Below, one piece after another: positions 1 to 6,970 of a stretch of DNA of 6,970 nucleotides. The notes below the pieces were generated by a model that was given only the letters and a program-made list of their open reading frames with translations, was not told where the DNA came from and made no database searches. The position numbers and the translations under genes are program-made. How positions within the stretch are numbered: position 1 is the first letter of the stretch; each line of letters opens with the position of its first letter. The stretch is from an uncultured beta proteobacterium. Lineage in GTDB: Bacteria; Pseudomonadota; Gammaproteobacteria; Burkholderiales; Burkholderiaceae_C. The stretch covers positions 1 to 6,970 of the forward strand of contig CAISIP010000082.1 in NCBI GenBank assembly GCA_903885415.1, written 5' to 3'.

Positions 1-85
1 GCAGGCAGCCGATGAAAGCGTACATCAGGTTGATCGGCGTGAAGGCCACGCCGAAGCCGAGCGAAAGATTGGCAATCAGGTCCAT
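1..85 (-). CDS. tctA: TctA, large membrane subunit of a tripartite tricarboxylate transporter (N-terminal fragment)
   Basis: Only the first 28 codons are present; the gene runs off the left edge. The reading starts MDLIANLSLGFGVAFTPINL and continues to an FIGCL stretch, which matches the conserved amino terminus of TctA permeases (an MDLLxNLxLGFGVA type opening before the first membrane helix). TctA is the large inner-membrane subunit, about 500 residues with roughly a dozen helices, that moves carboxylates such as citrate in a secondary, cation-driven transporter together with TctB and a periplasmic binding protein, TctC. The start lies 10 bp after the tctB stop, and an AAGGA ribosome-binding sequence overlaps that stop (93-97). 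The two genes are therefore almost certainly co-transcribed and translationally linked. The substrate cannot be told from this fragment. Confidence 0.88.
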   Translation of the reverse strand, partial: MDLIANLSLGFGVAFTPINLMYAFIGCL

Positions 86-95
86 TTTCTAGTCC

Positions 96-584
96 TTAAC
101 CGGTGATGAATGCAGGCCAGACCGGGAACTGCAGGTTGAGCAACTTGATGAAGGCGAGGTAGCAGATGACCGACAGGACCGTCGCCAGAACCAGCACCTC
201 CTTCAGGTCAAACTCGTCGCCGGCATTCGCCGCAATCAGCGTCAGCGCGTAGATGCCGGCTATCAGCCCCATCGCCGGCAGCTTGATGCTCGGCAGACCC
301 CCGAGCAGGATGCCAAAAGCCAGATTGCCCGCGATGATGAACACCACCGGCTTCCAGGCCCAGTTGCCGACTTTTTCGCCATCCTCGGTCTCGACCACCA
401 GCGACTTGAAGGTGATGACCCCACCCAGGATCGCCATCAGCACGCCGAGCAGCAGCGGGAAGTAGCCCGGCCCCATCCGTGCGGCATCGCCGATCTTGTA
501 GCTGGTCGCACCCCATGCGAAGGCGACCCCGACGGCCATGAACATCAGCCCCGAGAAAAAGTCCTTCTGACTCTTGATATTCAT
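96..584 (-). CDS. tctB: TctB, small membrane subunit of a tripartite tricarboxylate transporter
   Basis: This 162-residue protein has the usual TctB (DUF1468) length and pattern. It has about five hydrophobic segments, near residues 10-27, 40-58, 79-97, 102-119 and 129-147. Just before the second helix is the motif RMGPGYFP (36-43), a hallmark of TctB. TctB is the poorly conserved small inner-membrane subunit that pairs with TctA in carboxylate uptake driven by an ion gradient and fed by a TctC binding protein. The start is supported by GAGGAG (592-597) placed 7 nt upstream. tctA follows after 10 bp. No tctC precedes it, although that is the common order; the upstream neighbour is an unrelated methyltransferase-fold gene. 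The binding protein is presumably encoded elsewhere, possibly beyond tctA. Confidence 0.92.
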   Translation of the reverse strand: MNIKSQKDFFSGLMFMAVGVAFAWGATSYKIGDAARMGPGYFPLLLGVLMAILGGVITFKSLVVETEDGEKVGNWAWKPVVFIIAGNLAFGILLGGLPSIKLPAMGLIAGIYALTLIAANAGDEFDLKEVLVLATVLSVICYLAFIKLLNLQFPVWPAFITG

Positions 585-591
585 TCCTTGT

Positions 592-597
592 CTCCTC
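592..597 (-). promoter_or_regulatory. Shine-Dalgarno sequence of tctB
   Basis: GAGGAG on the minus strand, 7 nt before the tctB ATG. This is a strong match to the anti-Shine-Dalgarno sequence and fixes the start codon. Confidence 0.8.
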
Positions 598-655
598 AGA
601 CGGTTTTCTTGATCCCCCGCATTGTGCCCGGATTTTTCCGAAACCCATGTTGTGG

Positions 656-661
656 ATTACA
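656..661 (-). promoter_or_regulatory. possible -10 element upstream of tctBA
   Basis: TGTAAT on the minus strand differs from the sigma-70 -10 consensus TATAAT at one position. It lies about 70 nt upstream of the tctB start, in the 127 bp gap after the spermidine-synthase-like gene. The sequence 17 bp further upstream is GC-rich and has no recognisable -35 hexamer, so this is a weak candidate. tctBA may instead be read through from upstream or use another sigma factor. Confidence 0.2.
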
Positions 662-711
662 CCTAGCCGCCGCGCATCCCCGGCCCGCGCAGGAAGGCCA
701 AGCACCCGGGT

Positions 712-1467
712 TCAGGCCAGCGGCTTGAGAACCCGTACCCACTGTTCGGCGGGAAGCCCCCATTGCCCGGCGACGGATTCGGCCCGGGCGGTGAGCAACG
801 CGCGCGCGGGCCGCGAGGCAGTTCTCTGCGCCAGCACGACGGTGTTGCCCTCGCGCGTCGGCTTGAAGGGCCATACGGCGTCGGCGCCAAAAGCGGCGGC
901 GATCTTCTGCACGCTGCGGGCGTAGCTCGACGATCGGCCAAACAGGTTGACGCTCATGCAGCCGTCTTGGGTCAGCAGGCGGCGGCAGTTGGCGTAAAAA
1001 GCCTCGCTGTCGAGCACCGGTGCCGCAGCGTCGTGGTCGTACAGGTCGACCTGCAGCGCGTCGATCTGGCCCCACCACTTGGGGTCCTGAATTTCCCGCT
1101 CGGCGTCGGCCAGCACCACCTGCATGCGCGCGTTGTCGGGCGGCAACTTGAACCAGCCGCGGCAGGCGAGCAGCACCTTGGGGTTGATCTCGATGGCGGT
1201 GGTGCGCATTTTCAGCACCTTGTGGCAATACTTGGTCAGCGACCCGGCGCCAAGACCGAGTTGCATCGCGCGCCGCGCCGCCACGCTGGCCGGATCGACA
1301 AATAGCAGCCAGGCCATCATGCGCTGGATGTACTGGTGCACCAGCACCTGCGGCGAGTCGATCAGCATCGAGCCCTGGATCCAGACCGAGTCCAGATGCA
1401 GGTGGCGCACCGGCCCCTGGTCAGAAAAATGGACTTCGGCAAGCGGGACTTTGGCGTTCAGGGACAT
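712..1467 (-). CDS. spermidine-synthase-like (polyamine aminopropyltransferase fold) protein
   Basis: A 251-residue cytoplasmic protein with a Rossmann methyltransferase fold of the spermidine synthase family. The nucleotide-binding glycine motif is QLGLGAGSL (69-77). The acidic residue that ends the second strand and would hold the ribose is E93 in AIEINP, and D121 follows in LADAERE. DLYDHDAAAP (141-150) followed by EAFYANCRRLL (155-165) aligns with the DxxDP...FY...L region of true SpeE, where D141 and D144 would match the active-site aspartates. However, the GGGDGG motif of genuine SpeE is here GLGAGS, losing its aspartate, and the N-terminal beta domain is short. It may therefore use decarboxylated AdoMet or AdoMet on an unknown acceptor, and a spermidine role should not be assumed. 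It begins 6 bp after the tatD stop with no strong ribosome-binding site, which suggests translational coupling. Confidence 0.8.
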   Translation of the reverse strand: MSLNAKVPLAEVHFSDQGPVRHLHLDSVWIQGSMLIDSPQVLVHQYIQRMMAWLLFVDPASVAARRAMQLGLGAGSLTKYCHKVLKMRTTAIEINPKVLLACRGWFKLPPDNARMQVVLADAEREIQDPKWWGQIDALQVDLYDHDAAAPVLDSEAFYANCRRLLTQDGCMSVNLFGRSSSYARSVQKIAAAFGADAVWPFKPTREGNTVVLAQRTASRPARALLTARAESVAGQWGLPAEQWVRVLKPLA

Positions 1468-1473
1468 GGGGAT

Positions 1474-2319
1474 TTATACCAGCAGGCCCGCCAGCCGCGG
1501 CAGCGCGGCACAGGCGTTGGCGCGGGTGGCAGCCGCCAGCGCCTGCGCATCGATGCCGCGCAGACCCGCCATCAGGGCGCCGATGCGCACCAGCTCGGCA
1601 GGCTCGTTGCGGCCCTGCGGCTGTCCGGCTGCGCGCTCGGCCGCCGTGCGGTAGAGCCAGTGCGGCGCGATGTCGGGGGCATCGGTCTCGAGCACCAGCG
1701 CCGACAGCGGCAGCGAGACCGCGAGCCGGCGCAGCGCCAAGGCGCGCTCGAAGGTGAGCGCGCCGCCAAAGCCGAGCTTGAAGCCGGCCTGCACGAACGC
1801 GTCGGCCTGCTGCGCGCTGCCGGCGAAGGCGTGGGCAATGCCGCTCCAGCCCCCCGCCGGCTGCAGCGCGCGCAGCGCGCGCAGCAGCCGGTCGGCGGAG
1901 CGGCGCACGTGCAGGATCACCGGCAGTGCTTGATTGCGCGCGAGCTTGAGCTGCTCGGCATAAAAATATTCCTGGCGTTCGCGCAGCGGGCTTTGGCACA
2001 GCGCGGGAACGAAGAAGTCCAGGCCGATTTCACCGACCGCCACCAACCGGGGGTCGTCGCGATGCGCGCCGAGCGCGCGGTCGAGTTCCTGCAGATCCTG
2101 CTCGCGCGACTGCGCGACGCACAGCGGATGGATTCCCAGCGCATAGCTGTCGCCGTAGCTATGCGCGAGCGCGCGCACCGCGTCAAAATGCGCCACCGCC
2201 ACCGCCGGTATGACGCAGTGGGCAACGCCTGCCGCAGCGGCGCGCGCGCGAACGGCGGGCGCGTCGGCGGCGAATTCCGGCGCGTCCAGGTGGCAGTGGG
2301 TGTCGATCCAGCAGTCCAT
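1474..2319 (-). CDS. tatD: TatD-family metal-dependent hydrolase / putative DNase
   Basis: This 281-residue protein has the full set of TatD metal ligands in a TIM-barrel amidohydrolase layout: THCHLD near the N-terminus (H8, H10), GEIGLD (E97, with D100 after it), VILHVR (H137), IAHAFAG (H163) and LETDAP (D213). Family members are two-metal 3'-5' exonucleases or deoxyribonucleases linked to DNA repair and fragment clearance, although substrates of many are untested. The reading frame stays open far upstream, across the divergent protease gene. The start at 2319 is chosen because MDCWIDTHCH sits directly at the first beta strand, as in other TatD proteins, and because TAAGGGG lies 9 nt upstream (2329-2335). 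The spermidine-synthase-like gene follows after 6 bp. Which of the TatD, YcfH or YjjV subgroups it belongs to is not resolved. Confidence 0.93.
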   Translation of the reverse strand: MDCWIDTHCHLDAPEFAADAPAVRARAAAAGVAHCVIPAVAVAHFDAVRALAHSYGDSYALGIHPLCVAQSREQDLQELDRALGAHRDDPRLVAVGEIGLDFFVPALCQSPLRERQEYFYAEQLKLARNQALPVILHVRRSADRLLRALRALQPAGGWSGIAHAFAGSAQQADAFVQAGFKLGFGGALTFERALALRRLAVSLPLSALVLETDAPDIAPHWLYRTAAERAAGQPQGRNEPAELVRIGALMAGLRGIDAQALAAATRANACAALPRLAGLLV

Positions 2320-2517
2320 CGCGAAAAGCCCCTTACTAACTTGGTGGCGGCAAGCGCGCATAGGCCATGCCCGGCGCGCAGCGCGATTGTCCACAATGCC
2401 CGTTCGGCACCTGCGCGCGTCCGGTCCGATGCCCCGCGCGCGGCTGAGCCGGCGCAGCCGTGCTAAGGTTGGGGGAAAGCCCCGTCCAACCACCACGCCC
2501 ACCAGTCTGTTGAACCG
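2320..2517. promoter_or_regulatory. divergent intergenic region between tatD and the protease gene
   Basis: These 198 bp separate two divergently oriented transcription units and so should hold promoters for both. I found no convincing -35/-10 pair on either strand. The clearest structure is ATTGTCCACAAT (2386-2397), with 5-bp inverted arms around CC; it also resembles a DnaA box. A G-rich run followed by a short C-rich run (2471-2484) could form a small hairpin in the leader of the protease mRNA. No small gene is apparent. Confidence 0.4.
2329..2335 (-). promoter_or_regulatory. Shine-Dalgarno sequence deciding the tatD start
   Basis: TAAGGGG on the minus strand, 9 nt before the ATG at 2319. 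It separates the real tatD start from the much longer open frame that continues upstream over the divergent protease gene. Confidence 0.65.
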
Positions 2518-3408
2518 ATGCGCAGCCCTGCTCGCTACAGCCGATCCAGCCCCGCAGGCCAACGCGCTCCTGCGGCGCCCACGCAGCCCGCCGCCGCCGC
2601 GCCCAAGCGCCGGCGCTGGCCGGCGCCATCCGACCCGCGGCTGCTGTGGTCGGCGATCGGATTGCTCGCGCTCGCGCTGCTGCTGGCCGTCGCGCTGCTG
2701 CTGGCTCAGGCGCCGCGCAAGCTGACGCAGGACGACATCGACGCCGCGGTGCTCAAGACCCTCGAGACCAACCCGCTGCCCTCTGCCGCCGCAGCCGCCT
2801 ATGGCCAGATAGCGCCCTCGGTGGTGCGGGTGACCAGCTACGTGGCGGGGCCCAGCGGGCGCAACGAGGTGGAGCACGGCGTCGGCACCGGCGTGGTTAT
2901 CGTCGACAAAGGCATCATCCTGACCAACCTGCATGTGGTGCAGGGCGCAGAGACGATCAGGCTGGTATTCGCCGACGGCCTCGAGACCACGGCGTCGATC
3001 AAGAGCGTGCAACCGGAAAATGACCTGGCGGTGCTGCAGGCGCACCGGATACCGGACGACCTGATCGCCGCCACGATGCGATCAACGCACGACCTGCAAA
3101 GCGGCGACCAGGTGCTCGCAGTCGGCTTTCCCTTCGGCATCGGCCCTTCCGCGTCCGCCGGCGTGGTGTCGGGCCTCAAGCGCTCGTTTCGCTCGCCCGA
3201 CGGCGGCCACCAAATCGGCAACCTGATCCAGTTCGACGCAGCGGCCAACCCGGGTAATTCAGGGGGGCCGCTGGTCACCATGGATGGCCAGGTGGTGGGC
3301 ATCGTCACCGCGATCCTGAACCCCGGTCAGCAGCGCACCTTCATCGGCATCGGCTTCGCGGTGCCGATCGAAAGCGCGGCCCTGGCGGTCGGAATGCATC
3401 CGTTTTAA
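2518..3408 (+). CDS. membrane-anchored trypsin-like serine protease, S1C/HtrA type without PDZ domain
   Basis: This 296-residue protein has a Pro/Ala/Arg-rich N-terminal tail (1-40, ending in KRRRW), one hydrophobic helix (about 42-63) and a trypsin-like domain (about 90-290). The catalytic triad is visible: H139 in TNLHVV, D169 in ENDLAVL and S248 in GNSGGPL. The positive charges before the helix predict a cytoplasmic N-terminus and a periplasmic protease domain. HtrA/DegP relatives degrade or process envelope proteins and normally carry one or two PDZ domains. This one stops right after the last protease strand (GFAVPIESAA, then about 9 residues), so it lacks them. ATG 2518 is the first possible start after an in-frame stop at 2464, but has no clear Shine-Dalgarno sequence. 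moxR follows 26 bp later, so the protease is probably part of the MoxR operon. Substrate unknown. Confidence 0.9.
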   Translation: MRSPARYSRSSPAGQRAPAAPTQPAAAAPKRRRWPAPSDPRLLWSAIGLLALALLLAVALLLAQAPRKLTQDDIDAAVLKTLETNPLPSAAAAAYGQIAPSVVRVTSYVAGPSGRNEVEHGVGTGVVIVDKGIILTNLHVVQGAETIRLVFADGLETTASIKSVQPENDLAVLQAHRIPDDLIAATMRSTHDLQSGDQVLAVGFPFGIGPSASAGVVSGLKRSFRSPDGGHQIGNLIQFDAAANPGNSGGPLVTMDGQVVGIVTAILNPGQQRTFIGIGFAVPIESAALAVGMHPF

Positions 3409-3434
3409 ACCCCCTGCCAACAGAGAGGAAGGCC

Positions 3435-4439
<1,005 letters not shown>

Positions 4440-4477
4440 GACCCGGCCCGCCAGCCGCCAAAGCCCAGGACCCGTCG

Positions 4478-5476
4478 ATGCTGCGGTTCTTCAAACCCAA
4501 GGCCACGCCGAAGCCCGCCAGCGACCCGCCGGCGCTACCGACGGCGGGCGCCGAGCAGATGCTGCGCCGGCTCGAGTGGGGAACGATCCGGCGCCTTGAC
4601 GGGCTGCTGCAGGGTGATTACCGCACGCTGCTGCGCGGCGCCGGGCTGGACCTGGCCGACCTGCGCGAATACCAGCAGCACGACGACGTGCGCCATATCG
4701 ACTGGAATGTAAGCGCGCGTCTGGGCGTACCGCATGTGCGGGTGTTCACCGAAGACCGCGAAATGGCGGCCTGGTTCCTGCTGGACCTGAGCGCATCGGT
4801 CGACTTCGGCTCGGGCGCGCAGCGCAAGCGCGCGGTCTCGGCCGAATTCGTCGCCGTTTTGGCGCGGCTGCTCACCCGCCACGGCAACCGGGTGGGCGCG
4901 CTGCTGTACCGCACAGGGGTGGACCGGGTGCTGCCCGCGCGCGGCGGGCGCATGCAGGTGCTGCAGCTGCTGCACGCCATCGCGCAGCATGCCCAGCAGC
5001 CGCCCACCGGCGCGTCGGGCAGCACCCGGCTGCACGAGCTGCTGCACGCCGCAGCCGCGGTGGTGCGCCGGCGATCGACCGTCTTCGTGGTGTCGGACTT
5101 TGTCAGCGAGCCGGGCTGGGAGCGGCCGCTGGGAATGCTCGCGCAGCGCCACGAGGTCATCGCGGTGCGGCTGATCGATCCGATGGAGCGCGCGCTGCCC
5201 GACCTCGGCCTGATACCGATGCGCGACGCCGAAACCGGCGAGTTGCTGATGGTCGACACCCACGACGCCGGCTTTCGCAGCCGCTTCGCCCAGCTCGCGC
5301 AGCAGCGCGACGCGCAACTGCGTGCGGCGTTCACCCGCGCCGGTGTCGACGCGCTCGAGCTATGCACCGACGACGACCTGCTGCAGTCGCTGTTGCGATT
5401 TACCGACCTGCGCAAGCGACGCAGCCGACTCGCCGGTGCGCGCGCGATGCCGGCGCATCTGCGCGCGGGGGCATAG
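4478..5476 (+). CDS. DUF58 domain-containing protein (MoxR partner)
   Basis: This 332-residue protein has no membrane helix. The DUF58 signature is clear: DLADLREYQQHDDVRHIDW (58-76) and then RVFTEDRE (88-95). It leads into LLDLSASVDFG (101-111), a VWA-like strand with the DxSxS metal-binding pattern (D103, S105, S107). A second acidic strand, FVVSDF (203-208), fits the later metal-proximal aspartate of a VWA fold. The Arg-rich C-terminus (312-332) looks unstructured. DUF58 proteins nearly always accompany MoxR ATPases and are believed to be VWA-related partners or adaptors, with no established biochemical activity. Many DUF58 proteins carry two N-terminal membrane helices; this one does not, so it is predicted to be cytoplasmic. 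AGGA (4467-4470) lies 7 nt before the ATG. The VWA gene starts 43 bp after the stop. Confidence 0.92.
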   Translation: MLRFFKPKATPKPASDPPALPTAGAEQMLRRLEWGTIRRLDGLLQGDYRTLLRGAGLDLADLREYQQHDDVRHIDWNVSARLGVPHVRVFTEDREMAAWFLLDLSASVDFGSGAQRKRAVSAEFVAVLARLLTRHGNRVGALLYRTGVDRVLPARGGRMQVLQLLHAIAQHAQQPPTGASGSTRLHELLHAAAAVVRRRSTVFVVSDFVSEPGWERPLGMLAQRHEVIAVRLIDPMERALPDLGLIPMRDAETGELLMVDTHDAGFRSRFAQLAQQRDAQLRAAFTRAGVDALELCTDDDLLQSLLRFTDLRKRRSRLAGARAMPAHLRAGA

Positions 5477-5508
5477 CGCCAGCGCGCGCAAGCCGCGTTC
5501 GACCAACC

Positions 5509-5512
5509 GAGG
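5509..5512 (+). promoter_or_regulatory. Shine-Dalgarno sequence deciding the VWA gene start
   Basis: GAGG, 7 nt before the ATG at 5520. It supports this start over the in-frame ATG at 5322, which would overlap the DUF58 gene by about 155 nt and add a non-hydrophobic, Arg/Cys-rich extension. Confidence 0.6.
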
Positions 5513-5519
5513 CAGAACG

Positions 5520-6575
5520 ATGACCCTTCCGCTGAACTTCCTCTGGCCGCAGTTCCTGTGGCTGCTGCTGCTGTTGCCGCTGCTGATCGCCGCTTACTGG
5601 TGGCTGCTCAGGCGCAAGAAGCAACTGGCGCTGCGCTTTGCCAGCCTGTCGATCGTGCGCGAGGCGATGGGGAACCGTCTGCACTGGCGCCGCCATCTGC
5701 CGCCGGCGCTGTTCCTGCTGGCGATTGCGGTGATGCTGGTGGCTGCGGCGCGCCCCTTCGCGGTGATTGCGCTGCCGTCGACGCAGGAAACGATCATGCT
5801 GGCGATGGACGTGTCGGGCAGCATGCGCGCCACCGACGTCAAGCCCAACCGGCTGGTCGCTTCGCAAAACGCCGCCAAGGCCTTCCTGGCCGAACTGCCG
5901 CGCAGCGTGCGGGTCGGCATCGTCGCTTTCGCCGGATCGGCGCAGGTGGTGCAGCCGCCCACGCTAAGCCGCGAAGACCTGGTCGCCGCGATCGACAAGT
6001 TCCAGCTGCAGCGCGGCACCGCAATCGGCAGCGGCATCGTGGTATCGCTGGCGGAACTGTTCCCCGACCAGGGCATCGACCTGGCGGCGCTGACCTACGG
6101 CAGCGGCAAGCCGCGCAGCTACGCCATCGACCAGGCGCCGAAGAAGGAAAAAAAGGACTTCGTTCCGGTGGCGCCGGGGTCTTACGGGTCGGCCGCGCTG
6201 ATTCTGCTGACCGACGGCCAACGCACCACCGGGGTCGACACGATGGAGGCGGCAAAGATGGCGGCGGACCGGGGGGTGCGGGTGTATACGGTGGGCGTGG
6301 GAACCGTCGACGGCGAAACCATCGGCTTCGAGGGCTGGTCGATGCGGGTACGGCTGGACGAGGCGACGCTCAAGCAAGTGGCGCTGGCGACGCAGGCCGA
6401 ATATTTCTACGCCGGCAGCGCCGAGACGCTCAAGCAGGTCTACGAAAAGCTCAGCACGCGCCTGACGGTAGAAAAAAAGGAGACCGAGATTTCAGGCCTG
6501 CTCGCGCTGCTGGCCGCCGTGCTGGCCATCGGCGCGGCGGCGCTGTCGCTGGCCTGGTTCAACCGGATACTGTGA
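5520..6575 (+). CDS. VWA-domain membrane protein, BatA-like
   Basis: A 351-residue protein with the BatA layout: helix 1 (about 8-30), a basic loop starting RRKK (31-34), helix 2 (about 60-78), a von Willebrand factor A domain (about 90-310) and a C-terminal helix (about 326-346). The MIDAS metal site is intact: DVSGSM (97-102), T167 in RGTAIG and D232 in LLTDG. The basic loop predicts N-terminus out, loop in and VWA domain in the periplasm. Compared with classical BatA, about 35-40 extra residues (about 183-223, with KKEKKD at 208-213) lie just before the LLTDG strand. BatA-type proteins are the usual membrane partners of MoxR ATPases; MIDAS domains bind protein ligands through a divalent cation. 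The start is chosen because MTLPLNFLWPQFLWL matches the family N-terminus and has a nearby Shine-Dalgarno sequence. Confidence 0.92.
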   Translation: MTLPLNFLWPQFLWLLLLLPLLIAAYWWLLRRKKQLALRFASLSIVREAMGNRLHWRRHLPPALFLLAIAVMLVAAARPFAVIALPSTQETIMLAMDVSGSMRATDVKPNRLVASQNAAKAFLAELPRSVRVGIVAFAGSAQVVQPPTLSREDLVAAIDKFQLQRGTAIGSGIVVSLAELFPDQGIDLAALTYGSGKPRSYAIDQAPKKEKKDFVPVAPGSYGSAALILLTDGQRTTGVDTMEAAKMAADRGVRVYTVGVGTVDGETIGFEGWSMRVRLDEATLKQVALATQAEYFYAGSAETLKQVYEKLSTRLTVEKKETEISGLLALLAAVLAIGAAALSLAWFNRIL

Positions 6576-6578
6576 GCC

Positions 6579-6598
6579 GCCGGCGCGACTCAGCCGGC
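6579..6598. terminator. GC-rich hairpin between convergent genes, possible weak bidirectional terminator
   Basis: GCCGGC at 6579-6584 and again at 6593-6598 is self-complementary and can form a 6-bp stem with an 8-nt loop. It lies in the 14 bp gap between the convergent VWA and LolD genes and overlaps the end of the latter. No T-tract follows on either strand, so it is not a classic intrinsic terminator. In such GC-rich sequence it could also be chance. Confidence 0.25.
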
Positions 6599-6970
6599 CT
6601 CGGACAACTGGCCCAGCACCAGCCGCAGCCGGCGTGCGCAGCGCGCCGCCAAGCGCTCGTCATGGGTCACCACGACGAAGGCCGTTGACTGGTCGCGCGC
6701 CAACTGCAGCATCAAATCGAACACGCCGTCGGCGCTGGCACGGTCCAGGTTGCCGGTCGGCTCGTCGGCCAGCACGCAGTCGGGCCGGGTGACCAGCGCG
6801 CGGGCAATCGCGACGCGCTGGCGCTCGCCGCCGGAGAGCTCGGCGGGCCGGTGCAACGCACGCTCAGCCAAGCCGACGCTGGCCAGCGTCTGCAGCGCGA
6901 TGCGCGCGCACTCGGCGCGCGGCAGGCGGCGTATCCACAGCGGCATCGCGACGGTGTCCTGCGCGCTGAA
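6590..6970 (-). CDS. lolD: LolD-type ABC transporter ATP-binding protein (C-terminal part)
   Basis: The last 126 residues are present; the gene continues past the right edge, so Walker A and probably the Q-loop are outside the window. Visible (numbering from the first residue in the window) are the ABC signature LSGGERQ (45-51), Walker B CVLADEPTGNLD (65-76, D69 and E70 with the D-loop) and the switch histidine H103 in VVVTHDE. The first residues, FSAQDTVAMPLWIRR, match the segment after the Q-loop in LolD (normally ENVAMPL). LolD is the ATPase of LolCDE, which releases outer-membrane lipoproteins from the inner membrane to the carrier LolA. MacB and FtsE relatives share the signature and Walker B motifs, so the name rests mainly on the AMPL region and overall resemblance. 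It is convergent with the VWA gene, 14 bp apart. Confidence 0.82.
   Translation of the reverse strand, partial: FSAQDTVAMPLWIRRLPRAECARIALQTLASVGLAERALHRPAELSGGERQRVAIARALVTRPDCVLADEPTGNLDRASADGVFDLMLQLARDQSTAFVVVTHDERLAARCARRLRLVLGQLSEAG

Noticed and set aside
628..641. CGGATTTTTCCG inverted repeat in the gap before tctB, considered as a terminator.
   Set aside because: The stem is only about 3-4 bp around an A/T run and no T-tract follows a stable GC stem, so it is not a credible intrinsic terminator.
1336..2466. A 376-residue plus-strand frame over tatD and the spermidine-synthase-like gene.
   Set aside because: Antisense shadow with Arg/Gln/Ala-rich composition; the minus-strand genes have conserved catalytic motifs.
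2320..3045. Upstream extension of the tatD frame to 523 residues.
   Set aside because: The extra 242 residues lie antisense to the protease gene's coding region, show no TatD-like features and are explained by the scarcity of stops in GC-rich DNA. MDCWIDTHCH with its Shine-Dalgarno sequence is the natural start.
5322..5519. In-frame 66-residue N-terminal extension of the VWA protein.
   Set aside because: It overlaps the DUF58 gene and is Arg/Cys/Ser-rich without family resemblance; the start at 5520 has a Shine-Dalgarno sequence and the expected N-terminus.
5558..6688. A 376-residue plus-strand frame overlapping the VWA gene.
   Set aside because: Arg/Gly/Ala-rich out-of-frame shadow with no domain; it also runs into the oppositely oriented lolD.

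Overview
High-GC window (strong G/C bias at third codon positions) whose proteins resemble those of Betaproteobacteria, most likely Burkholderiales. That placement rests on protein resemblance and gene company only; there is no rRNA or other phylogenetic marker here.

Layout, left to right. Minus strand: the first 28 codons of tctA and the complete tctB, the two membrane subunits of a tripartite tricarboxylate transporter (1-584). Upstream of them, also on the minus strand, are a spermidine-synthase-like protein (712-1467) and a TatD-family metal-dependent hydrolase (1474-2319), separated by 6 bp and probably co-transcribed with tatD first. A 198 bp divergent intergenic region (2320-2517) follows. 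The plus strand then carries four genes in series: a membrane-anchored trypsin-like serine protease without a PDZ domain (2518-3408), a MoxR-family AAA+ ATPase (3435-4439), a DUF58 protein (4478-5476) and a membrane-anchored VWA-domain protein of BatA type (5520-6575). The window ends in the C-terminal 126 residues of an ABC ATPase of LolD type on the minus strand (6590-6970), convergent with the VWA gene.

The most interesting unit is the four-gene plus-strand cluster. MoxR-DUF58-VWA is a widespread but poorly understood set in which a MoxR ATPase is thought to act as a chaperone or remodeller with a MIDAS-containing VWA partner. Here it is reduced: no BatB, BatC, BatD or transglutaminase gene lies inside the cluster, and it is led by a periplasmic-facing protease. 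Topology read from the sequence places the protease domain and the VWA domain in the periplasm, and MoxR and DUF58 in the cytoplasm. This suggests an envelope function, but no substrate can be named from the sequence. The other genes look like ordinary housekeeping or transport genes. I saw no mobile element, CRISPR array, tRNA or rRNA gene, and no gene-free stretch longer than 300 bases.
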